A stretch of DNA of 64,000 bases from NCBI RefSeq assembly GCF_050948175.1, contig NW_027490108.1:1612001-1676000 (forward strand), written 5' to 3'. A model generated the notes under the pieces. It saw nothing but the letters and a program-made list of their open reading frames with translations. It did not search any database and was not told where the DNA came from. This stretch comes from Xylocopa sonorina (Eukaryota > Arthropoda > Insecta > Hymenoptera > Apidae). Every line of letters begins with the position of its first letter. The first letter of the stretch is position 1. Position numbers and translations under genes: made by a program. Shown here piece by piece: positions 25,516 through 36,991 of this stretch.

Positions 25516-26514
25516 CATGTATTCCTCGTCTACACTTCAAATGAATGTAAATGCGACACTTCCTTGCTAGGAAATAGCGTCTGTAGATGTCTAGGTATCG
25601 CAGCAATAGATTTCTGATGCTTCTTAAAACGCGATATCGCATCTAATTTCTAAGTTTCATGGTAAGATATAATATGATTTGCGAAGTGTTATGTATTCCT
25701 CGTCTACAATTCAAATGAATGTAAATGCGACACTTCCTTGCAAGGAAATAGCGTTTGCAGATGTCTACGTATCGTAGCAATAGATTTCTTATGATTCTTA
25801 AAACGCGATGTCGCATCTCATTTCTATGTTTCATGGTAAGATATAATATGATTTGCCAAGTGTTATGTATTCCTCGTCTACACTTCAAATGAATGTAAAT
25901 GCGACACTTCCTTGCAAGGAAATTGCGTTTGCAGATGTCTACGTATCGTAGCAGTAGATTTCTTATGATTCTTAAAACGCGATATCGCACCTCATTTCTA
26001 TGTTTCATGGTAAGATATAATATTCATTGCGAAGTGTTATGTATTCCTCGTCTACACTTCAAATGAATGTGAATGCGACACTTCCTCGCTAGGAAATGGC
26101 GTTTGCAGATGTCTACGTATCGTAGCAATAGATTTCTAATGCTTCTTAGAACGCGATATCGCATCTCGTTTCTATGTTTCATGGTAAGATATAATATGAT
26201 TTGCGAAGTGTTATGTATTCCTCGCCTACACTTCAAATGAATGTAAATGCGACACTTCCTTGCAAGGAAATAGCGTTTGCAGATGTCTACATATCGTAGG
26301 GATGGAGTTCTAATGCTTCTTAAAACGTGATATCGCATCTCATATCTATGTTTCAAGATAAGATATAATATTCATTGCGAAGTGTTATGCATTCCTCGTC
26401 TACGATTAAAATGGATGTAAATGCGACACTTCCTTGCAAGGAAATAGCGTTTGCAGATGTCTAGTTATCGTTGGGATGGAGTTCTAATGCTTCTTAAAAC
26501 GTGATATTGCGACT

Positions 26515-26930
26515 CATATCTATGTTTCAAGATAACATATAATATTCATTCGAAGTGTTATGCATTCCTCGTCTACGATTCAAATGGATGTAAATGCGAC
26601 ACTTCCTTTGTAGGACATAGCGTTTGCAGATGTCTACGTATCGAAGCAATAGAGCTCAAATGCTTCTTGAAACGAGATATCGCATCAAATTTCCATGTTT
26701 CATGATAAGATGTAATATTTATTGCGAAGTGTTATGTATTCCTCGCCTACACTTCAAATGAATGTAAATGCGACATTTCCTCGCTTGGAAATGGCGTTTG
26801 CAGATGTCTACGTATCGTAGCAATAGATTTCTAATGCTACTTAAAACGCGATATCGCATCTCATTTCTATGTTTCATGGTAAGATATAATATGATTTGCG
26901 AAGTGTCATGTATTCCTCGTCTACACTTCA
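26515..26930 (+). repeat. Dispersed duplicate of 32951-33366
   Basis: This stretch and 32951-33366 share two rare linked changes: AGATAACATAT in place of AGATAAGATAT, and the one-base deletion ATTCATTCGAAG. The offset is 6436 bp, or 37 monomers less 2 bp. Downstream, the relation continues at 6262 bp (27121 against 33383), so one monomer has been lost from the right copy or gained in the left one. Confidence 0.8.
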
Positions 26931-27104
26931 AATGAATGTAAATGCGACACTTCCTTGCTAGGAAATAGCGTCTGCAGATGTCTAGGTATCGCAGCAATAG
27001 AGTTCTAATGCTCCTCAAAACGCGATATCGCACCTAATTTCTATGTTTCATGGTAAGATGTAATATGATTTGCGAAGTGTTATGTATTCCTCGTCTACAC
27101 TTCA

Positions 27105-29018
27105 AATGAATGTAAATGCGACACTTCCTTGCAAGGAAATAGAGTTTGCAGATGTCTACGTATCGAAGCAATAGAGATCAAATGCTTCTTAAAACGAGAT
27201 ATTGCATCTCATTTCTATGATTCATGAAAAGATATAATATTCATTGCGAAGTGTTATGCATTCCACGTTTACGATTCAAATGGATGTAAATGCGACACTT
27301 CCTTGTTAGGACATAGCGTTGGCAGGTGTCTACGTATCGAAGCAATAGAGCTCAAATGCTTCTTAAAACGAGATATCGCATCTAATTTCCATGTTTCATG
27401 ATAAGATGTAATATTTATTGCGAAGTGTTATGTATTCCTCGCCTACACTTCAAATGAATGCAAATGCGACACTTCCTCGCTAGGAAATAGCCTTTGCAGA
27501 TGTCTACGTATCGTAGCAATAGAGCTCTAATGTTTCTTAAAACGCGATATCGCATCTCATTTCTATGTTTCATGGTAAGATATAATATGATTTGCGAAGT
27601 GTCATGTATTCCTCGTCTACACTTCAAATGAATGTAAATGCGACACTTCCTTGCTAGGAAATAGCGTCCCCAGATGTCTCGGTATCGTAGCAATAGAGTT
27701 CTAATGCTTCTTAAAACGCGATATCGCATCTCATTTCCATGTTTCATGATAAGATGTAATATTTATTGCGAAGTGTTATGTATTCCTCGTCTACACTTCA
27801 AATGAATGTAAATGCGACACTTCCTTGCTAGGAAATAGCGTCCCCATATGTCTCGGTATCGTAGCAATAGAGTTCTAATGCTTCTTAAAACGCGATATCG
27901 CATCTCATTTCCATGTTTCATGATAAGATGTAATATTTATTGCGAAGTGTTATGTATTCCTCGTCTACACTTCAAATGAATGTAAATGCGACACTTCCTT
28001 GCAAGGAAATAGCGTTTGCAAATGTCTACCTATCGCAGCACTAGTGTTCTAATGCTTCTTAAAACGCGATATCGCATCTCATTTCTATGTTTCATGGTAA
28101 GATATAATAGGATTTGCGAAGTGTTATGTATTCCTCGTCTTCACTTCAAATGAGTGAAAATGCGACACTTCTTTGCAAGGAAATAGCGTTTGCAGATGTC
28201 TACTTGTCGTAGGGATGGAGTTCTAATGCTTCTTAAAACGTGATATCGCATCTCATATCTATGTTTCAAGATAAGATATAATTTTCATTGCGAAGTGTTA
28301 TGCATTCCTCGTCTACGATTCAAATGGATGTAAATGCGACACTCCCTTGCTAGGACATAGCGTTTGCAGATGTCTACGTATCGAAGCAATAGAGTTCAAA
28401 TGCTTCTTAAAACGAGATATCGCATCTCATTTCCATGTTTCATGATAAGATGTAATATTCATTGCGAAGTGTTATGTATTCCTCGCCTACACTTCAAATG
28501 AATGTAAATGCGATACTTCCTTGCTAGGAAAAAGCGTTTGCAGATGTCTACGTATCGTAGCAATAGAGTTCTAATGCTTCTTAAAACGCGATATGTCATC
28601 TCATTTCTATGTTTCATGGAAGGATATAATATGATTTGCGAAGTGTTATGTATTCCTCGCCTGCACTTCAAATGAATGAAAATGCGACACTTCCTTGCAA
28701 GGAAATAGCCTTTGCAGATGTCTACTTATCGTAGGGATGGAGTTCTAATGCTTCTTAAAACGTGATATCGCATCTCATATCTATGTTTCAAGATAAGATA
28801 TAATATTCATTGCGAAGTGTTATGCATTCCTCGTCTACGATTCAAATGGATGTAAATGCGACACTTCCTTGCTAGGAAATAACTTCTGCAGATGTCTAGG
28901 TATCGTAGCAATAGAGTTCTAATGCTTCTTACAACGCGATATCGCATCTCATTTCTATGTTTCATGGTAAGATGTAATATGATTTGCGAAGTGTCATGTA
29001 TTCCTCGTCTGCACTTCA
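27105..29018 (+). repeat. 11-mer tandem duplication, first copy, 1914 bp
   Basis: This block of 11 monomers is repeated immediately at 29019-30950. It contains a distinctive pair of adjacent monomers with GTCCCCAGATG and GTCCCCATATG at 27666 and 27840, which recur at 29580 and 29754, exactly 1914 bp on. Other shared rare forms are CACGTTTACG, GTTGGCAGG, TAATAGGATTTGCG and GATATGTCATC. Confidence 0.88.
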
Positions 29019-30950
29019 AATGAATGTAAATGCGACACTTCCTTGCAAGGAAATAGAGTTTGCAGATGCCTACGTATCGAAGCAATAGAGATCAAATGCT
29101 TCTTAAAACGAGATATTGCATCTCATTTCTATGATTCATGAAAAGATATAATATTCATTGCGAAGTGTTATGCATTCCACGTTTACGATTCAAATGGATG
29201 TAAATGCGACACTTCCTTGTTAGGACATAGCGTTGGCAGGTGTCTACGTATCGAAGCAATAGAGCTCAAATGCTTCTTAAAACGAGATATCGCATCTAAT
29301 TTCCATGTTTCATGATAAGATGTAATATTTATTGCGAAGTGTTATGTATTCCTCGCCTACACTTCAAATGAATGCAAATGCGACACTTCCTCGCTAGGAA
29401 ATAGCCTTTGCAGATGTCTACGTATCGTAGCAATAGAGCTCTAATGTTTCTTAAAACGCGATATCGCATCTCATTTCTATGTTTCATGGTAAGATATAAT
29501 ATGATTTGCGAAGTGTCATGTATTCCTCGTCTACACTTCAAATGAATGTAAATGCGACACTTCCTTGCTAGGAAATAGCGTCCCCAGATGTCTCGGTATC
29601 GTAGCAATAGAGTTCTAATGCTTCTTAAAACGCGATATCGCATCTCATTTCCATGTTTCATGATAAGATGTAATATTTATTGCGAAGTGTTATGTATTCC
29701 TCGTCTACACTTCAAATGAATGTAAATGCGACACTTCCTTGCTAGGAAATAGCGTCCCCATATGTCTCGGTATCGTAGCAATAGAGTTCTAATGCTTCTT
29801 AAAACGCGATATCGCATCTCATTTCCATGTTTCATGATAAGATGTAATATTTATTGCGAAGTGTTATGTATTCCTCGTCTACACTTCAAATGAATGTAAA
29901 TGCGACACTTCCTTGCAAGGAAATAGCGTTTGCAAATGTCTACCTATCGCAGCACTAGTGTTCTAATGCTTCTTAAAACGCGATATCGCATCTCATTTCT
30001 ATGTTTCATGGTAAGATATAATAGGATTTGCGAAGTGTTATGTATTCCTCGTCTTCACTTCAAATGAGTGAAAATGCGACACTTCTTTGCAAGGAAATAG
30101 CGTTTGCAGATGTCTACTTGTCGTAGGGATGGAGTTCTAATGCTTCTTAAAACGTGATATCGCATCTCATATCTATGTTTCAAGATAAGATATAATTTTC
30201 ATTGCGAAGTGTTATGCATTCCTCGTCTACGATTCAAATGGATGTAAATGCGACACTCCCTTGCTAGGACATAGCGTTTGCAGATGTCTACGTATCGAAG
30301 CAATAGAGTTCAAATGCTTCTTAAAACGAGATATCGCATCTCATTTCCATGTTTCATGATAAGATGTAATATTCATTGCGAAGTGTTATGTATTCCTCGC
30401 CTACACTTCAAATGAATGTAAATGCGATACTTCCTTGCTAGGAAAAAGCGTTTGCAGATGTCTACGTATCGTAGCAATAGAGTTCTAATGCTTCTTAAAA
30501 CGCGATATGTCATCTCATTTCTATGTTTCATGGAAGGATATAATATGATTTGCGAAGTGTTATGTATTCCTCGCCTGCACTTCAAATGAATGAAAATGCG
30601 ACACTTCCTTGCAAGGAAATAGCCTTTGCAGATGTCTACTTATCGTAGGGATGGAGTTCTAATGCTTCTTAAAACGTGATATCGCATCTCATATCTATGT
30701 TTCAAGATAAGATATAATATTCATTGCGAAGTGTTATGCATTCCTCGTCTACGATTCAAATGGATGTAAATGCGACACTTCCTTGCTAGGAAATAACTTC
30801 TGCAGATGTCTAGGTATCGTAGCAATAAAGTTCTAATGCTTCTTACAACGCGATATCGCATCTCATTTCTATGTTTCATGGTAAGATGTAATATGATTTG
30901 CGAAGTGTCATGTATTCCTCGTCTGCACTTCAAATGAATGTAAATGCGAC
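29019..30950 (+). repeat. 11-mer tandem duplication, second copy
   Basis: This is the second 1914-bp unit. It differs from the first by very few bases, for example AGATGCCTACG at 29065 against AGATGTCTACG, and AATAAAGTTC near 30825 against AATAGAGTTC. It ends near 30.95 kb, where CTTGCAAGGAAATAGAG is replaced by CTTACAAGGAAATAGCG. Confidence 0.88.
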
Positions 30951-33382
30951 ACTTCCTTACAAGGAAATAGCGTTTGCAGATGTCTACGTATCGAAGCAAT
31001 AGAGTTCAAATGCTTCTTAAAACGAGATATTGCATCTCATATCTATGTTTCATGGTAAGATATAATATGACTTGCTAAGTGTCATGTATTCCTCGTCTAC
31101 ACTTCAAATGAATGTAAATGCGACACTTCTTTGCTAGGAAATAGCGTCTGCAGATGTCTAGGTATCGTAGCAATAGAGTTCTAACGCTTCTTAAAACGCG
31201 ATATCGCATCTCATTTCTATGTTTCATGGTAAGATGTAATATGATTTGCGAAGTGTCATGTATTCCTCGTCTGCACTTCAAATGAATGTAAATGCGACAC
31301 TTCCTTACAAGGAAATAGCGTTTGCAGATGTCTACGTATCGAAGCAATAGAGTTCAAATGCTTCTTAAAACGAGATATTGCATCTCATATCTATGTTCCA
31401 TGATAAGATATAATATTCATTGCGAAGTGTTATGCATTCCTCGTCTACGATTCAAATGGATGTAAATGCGACACTTCCTTGCTAGGAAATAACTTCTGCA
31501 GATGTCTAGGTATCGTAGCAATAGAGTTCTAATGCTTCTTACAACGCGATATCGCATCTCATTTCTATGTTTCATGGTAAGATGTAATATGATTTGCGAA
31601 GTGTCATGTATTCCTCGTCTGCACTTCAAATGAATGTAAATGCGACACTTCCTCGCTAGGAAATGGCGTTTGCAGATGTCTACGTATCGTAGCAATAGAG
31701 TTCTAATGCTTCTTAAAACGCGATATCGCATCTCATGTTCATGTTTCATGGTAAGATATAATATGATTTGCGAAGTGTTATGTATTGCTCGTCTACACTT
31801 CAAATGAATGTAAATGCGACACTTCCTTGCAAGGAGATAGCGTTTGCAAATGTCTACCTATCGTAGCAATAGTGTTCTAATGCATCTTAAAACGCGATAT
31901 CGCATCTCATTTCGATGTTTCATGGTAAGATATAATATGATTTGCGAAGTGTTATGAATTCCTCGTCTACACTTCAAATGAATGAAAATGCGACACTTCC
32001 TTGCAAGGAAATAGCGTTTGCAGATGTCTACTTATCGTTGGGATGGAGTTCTAATGCTTCTTAAAACGTGATATCGCGTTTCATATCAATGTTTCAAGAT
32101 AAGATATAATATTCATTAGAAGTGTTATGCATTCCTCGTCTACGATTCAAATGGATGTAAATGCGACACTTCCTTGCTAGGACATAGCGTTTGCAGATGT
32201 CTACGTATCGAATCAATAGAGTTCAAATGCTTCTTAAAACGAGATATCGCATCTCATTTCCATGTTTCATGATTAGATGTAATATTCATTGCGAAGTGTT
32301 ATGTATTCCTCGTCTACACTTCAAATGAATGTAAATGCGACACTTCCTTGCTAGGAAATAGCGTTTGCAGATGTCTACCTATCGTAGCAATAGAGTTCTA
32401 ATGCTTCTTAAAACGCGATATCGCAACTCATTTCTATGAATCATGGTAAGATATAATATGATTGGCGAAGTTTTATGTATTCCTCGTCTACACTTCAAAT
32501 GAATGTAAATGCGACACTTCCTTGCAAGGAAATAGCGTTTGCAGATGTCTACGTATCGTAGAAATGGAGTTCTAATGCTTCTTAAAACGCGATATCGCAT
32601 CTCATTTCTATGTTTCATGGTAAGATATAATATGATTTGCGAAGTGTCATGTGTTCCTCGTCTACACTTCAAATGAATGTAAATGCGACACTTCCTTGCT
32701 AGGAAATAGCGTCTGCAGATGTCTAGGTAACGTAGCAATAGAGTTCTAATGCTCCTTAAAACGCGATATCGTATCTAATTTCTATGTTTCATGGTAAGAT
32801 GTAATATGATTTGCGAAGTGTTATGTATTCCTCGTCTACACTTCAAATGAATGTAAATGCGACACTTCCTTGCAAGGAAATAGAGTTTGCAGATGTCTAC
32901 GTATCGAAGCAATAGAGATCAAATGCTTCTTAAAACGAGATATTGCATCTCATATCTATGTTTCAAGATAACATATAATATTCATTCGAAGTGTTATGCA
33001 TTCCTCGTCTACGATTCAAATGGATGTAAATGCGACACTTCCTTGCTAGGACATAGCGTTTGCAGATGTCTACGTATCGAAGCAATAGAGCTCAAATGCT
33101 TCTTGAAACGAGATATCGCATCAAATTTCCATGTTTCATGATAAGATGTAATATTTATTGCGAAGTGTTATGTATTCCTCGCCTACACTTCAAATGAATG
33201 TAAATGCGACATTTCCTCGCTAGGAAATGGCGTTTGCAGATGTCTACGTATCGTAGCAATAGATTTCTAATGCTACTCAAAACGCGATATCGCATCTCAT
33301 TTCTATGTTTCATGGTAAGATATAATATGATTTGCGAAGTGTCATGTATTCCTCGTCTACACTTCAAATGAATGTAAATGCG

Positions 33383-34005
33383 ACACTTCCTTGCAAGGAA
33401 ATAGAGTTTGCAGATGTCTACGTATCGAAGCAATAGAGATCAAATGCTTCTTAAAACGAGATATTGCATCTCATTTCTATGATTCATGAAAAGATATAAT
33501 ATTCATTGCGAAGTGTTATGCATTCCACGTTTACGATTCAAATGGATGTAAATGCGACACTTCCTTGTTAGGACATAGCGTTTGCAGGTGTCTACGTATC
33601 GAAGCAATAGAGCTCAAATGCTTCTTAAAACGAGATATCGCATCTAATTTCCATGTTTCATGATAAGATGTAATATTTATTGCGAAGTGTTATGTATTCC
33701 ACGCCTACACTTCAAATGAATGCAAATGCGACACTTCCTCGCTAGGAAATAGCCTTTGCAGATGTCTACGTATCGTAGCAATAGAGCTCTAATGTTTCTT
33801 AAAACGCGATATCGCATCTCATTTCTATGTTTCATGGTAAGATATAAAATGATTTGCGAAGTGTCATGGATTCCTCGTCTACACTTCAAATGAATGTAAA
33901 TGCGACACTTCCTTGCTAGGAAATAGCGTCCCCAGATGTCTCGGTATCGTAGCAATAGAGTTCTAATGCTTCTTAAAACGCGATATCGCATCTCATTTCC
34001 ATGTT
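33383..34005 (+). repeat. Partial third copy of the 11-mer unit
   Basis: About 620 bp match the start of the 11-mer unit at offsets of 6262 bp from the first copy and 4348 bp (25 monomers less 2 bp) from the second. The GTCCCCAGATG landmark at 33928 pairs with 29580. The match ends where this copy has GGTAAGATATAAT and the others have GATAAGATGTAAT. Only one GTCCCC monomer is present here, instead of the adjacent pair. Confidence 0.82.
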
Positions 34006-34439
34006 TCATGGTAAGATATAATATGATTTGCGAAGTGTTATGTATTCCTCGTCTACACTTCAAATGAATGTAAATGCGACACTTCCTTGCAAGGAAATAG
34101 CGTTTGCAGATGTCTACTTATCGTTGGGATGGAGTTCTAATGCTTCTTAAAACGTGATATCGCGACTCATATCTATGTTTCAAGATAAGATATAATATTC
34201 ATTGCGAAGTGTTATGTATTCCTCGCCTACACTTCAAATGAATGTAAATGCGACACTTCCTTGCTAGGAAATAACGTTTGCAGATGTCTACGTATCGTAG
34301 CAATAGAGTTCTAATGCTTCTTAGAACGCGATATCGCATCTCATTACTACGTTTCATGGTAAGATATAATATGATTTGCGAAGTGTTATGTATTCCTCGT
34401 CTACACTTCAAATGAATGTAAATGCGACACTTCCTTGCT

Positions 34440-34613
34440 AGGAAATAGCGTCTGCAGATGTCTATGTATCGTAGCAATAGAGCTCTAATGCTTCTTACAA
34501 CGCGATATCGCATCTTATTTCTATGTTTCATGGTAAGATATAATATGATTTGCGAAGTGTCATGTATTCCTCGTCTACACTTCAAATGAATGTAAATGCG
34601 ACACTTCCTTGCA
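34440..34613 (+). repeat. Representative satellite monomer, 174 bp
   Basis: This copy runs from one AGGAAAT anchor to the next and is exactly 174 bp. It is close to the majority form across the array: GCAGATGTCTA near its start, the palindrome GCGATATCGC in the first half, ATATAATATGATTTGCG in the second half, and TGCGACACTTCCTTGC at the end. The choice of monomer start is arbitrary because the array is circularly permutable. The length equals 58 codons, which is why one minus-strand frame stays open across neighbouring copies. Confidence 0.9.
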
Positions 34614-35290
34614 AGGAAATAGCGTTTGCAAATGTCTACCTATCGCAGCACTAGTGTTCTAATGTTTCTTAAAACGCGATATCGCATCTCATTTCTATGT
34701 TTCATGGTAAGATATAATAGGATTTGCGAAGTGTTATGTATTCCTCGTCTACACTTCAGATGAGTGAAAATGCGACACTTCTTTGCAAGGAAATAGCGTT
34801 TGCAGATGTCTACTTATCGTAGGGATGGAGTTCTAATGCTTTTTAAAACGTGATATCGCATGTCATATCTATGTTTCAAGATAAGATATAATTTTCATTG
34901 CGAAGTGTTATGCATTCCTCGTCTACGATTCAAATGGATGTAAATGCGACACTTCCTTGCTAGGAAATAGCGTCTGCAGATGTCTACGTATCGAAGCAAT
35001 AGGGTTCAAATGCTTCTTAAAACGAGATATCGCATCTCATTTCCATGTTTCATGATAAGATGTAATATTCATTGCGAAGTGTTATGTATTCCTCGCCTAC
35101 ACTTCAAATGAATGTAAATGCGACACTTCCTTGCTAGGAAATAGCGTTTGCAGATGTCTACGTATCGTAGCAATAGAGTTCTAATGCTTCTTAAAACGCG
35201 ATATGGCATCTCATTTCTATGTTTCATGGAAGGATATAATATGATTTGCGAAGTGTTATGTATTCCTCGCCTGCACTTCAAATGAATGAA

Positions 35291-36967
35291 AATGCGACAC
35301 TTCCTTGCAAGGAAATAACGATTGCAGATGTCTACGTATCGTAGTAATAGAGTTCATATGATTCTTGAAACGCGATATCGCATCTCATTTGTAAGTTTCA
35401 TGGTAAGATATAACATGATTTGCGAAGTGTTATGTACTCCACGCCTACACTTCAAATGAATGTAAATGCGACACTTCCTTGCTAGGAAATGGCGTCTGCA
35501 GATGTCTAGGTATCGTAGCAATAGAGTTCTAATGCTTCTTAAAACGCGATATCGCATCTCATATCTATGTTTCAAGATAAGATATAATGTTCATTGCGAA
35601 GTGTTATGCATTCCTCGTCTACGATTCAAATGGATGTAAATGCGACACTTCCTTGCTAGGACATAGCGCTTGCAGATGTCTACGTATCGAAGCAATAGAG
35701 TTCAAATGCTTCCTAAAACGAGATATCGCATCTCATTTCTATGTTTCATGGAAGGATATAATATGATTTGCGAAGTGTTATGTATTCCTCGTCTACACCT
35801 CAAATGAATGTAAATGCGACACTTCCTTGCTAGGAAATAGCGTCTGCAGATGTCTAGGTATCGTAGCAATAGAGTTCTAACGCTACTTAAAACGTGATAT
35901 CGCATCTCATTTCTTTGTTTCATGGTAAGATATAATATGATTTGCGAAGTGTCATGTATTCCTCGTCTACACTTCAAATGAATGTAAATGCGACACTTCC
36001 TTGCTAGGAAATAACATCTGCAGATGTCTAGCTATCGTAGCAATAGATTTCTAATGCTTCTTAAAACGCGATATCGCATCTCATTTCTGTTTCATGGTAA
36101 GATATAATATGATTTGCGAAGTGTCATGTATTCCTCGTCTACACTTCAAATGAATGTAAATGCGACACTTCCTTGCTAGGAAATAGCGTCTGCAGATGTC
36201 TACGTATCGAAGCAATAGAGTTCAAATGCTTTTTAAAACGAGATATCGCATCTCATTTCCATGTTTCATGATAAGATGTAATATTCATTGCGAAGTGTTA
36301 TGTATTCCTCGCCTACACTTCAAATGAATGTAAATGCGACACTTCCTTGCTAGGAAATAGCGTTTGCAGATGTCTACGTATCGTAGCAATAGAGTTCTAA
36401 TGCTTCTTAAAACGCGATATCGCATCTCATATCTATGTTTGATGATAAGATATAATATTCGTTGCGAAGTGTTATGCAATCCTCGTCTACGATTCAAATG
36501 AAAGTAAATGCGACACTTCCTTGCAAGGAAATAACGATTGCAGATGTCTACGTATCGTAGTAATAGAGTTCATATGATTCTTAAAACGCGATATCGCATC
36601 TCATTTGTAAGTTTCATGGTAAGATATAACATGATTTGCGAAGTGTTATGTACTCCACGCCTACACTTCAAATGAATGTAAATGCGACACTTCCTTGCTA
36701 GGAAATGGCGTCTGCAGATGTCTAGGTATCGTAGCAATAGAGTTCTAATGCTTCTTAAAACGCGATATCGCATCTCATATCTATGTTTCAAGATAAGATA
36801 TAATGTTCATTGCGAAGTGTTGTGCATTCCTCGTCTACGATTCAAATGGATGTAAATGCGACACTTCCTTGCTAGGACATAGCGCTTGCAGATGTCTACG
36901 TATCGAAGCAATAGAGTTCAAATGCTTCCTAAAACGAGATATCGCATCTCATTTCTATGTTTCATGG
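35291..36967 (+). repeat. 7-mer repeat, 1216 bp offset
   Basis: Bases 35291-35751 recur at 36507-36967, an offset of 1216 bp (seven monomers less 2 bp). Shared landmarks are AATAACGATTGCAG, TCGTAGTAATAG and GTACTCCACGCC. The 2-bp shortfall is explained by the deleted monomer at about 36088, which lies between the two copies. Confidence 0.82.
36006..36177 (+). repeat. 172-bp monomer subfamily with 2-bp deletion
   Basis: This monomer reads CATTTCTGTTTCATGG where others read CATTTCTATGTTTCATGG, a 2-bp deletion giving a 172-bp unit. It is the leftmost example I found. The same deletion recurs many times to the right, for example near 39388, 41648, 42691, 43731, 44774, 46510, 51025, 53627, 55711, 57797, 58840, 60053, 62311 and 63008. 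It shifts the otherwise open minus-strand frame, which explains why open frames are shorter on the right. Its presence also explains block lengths such as 2086, 1216 and 2434 bp. Confidence 0.88.
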
Positions 36968-36991
36968 TAAGATATAATATGATTTGCGATG

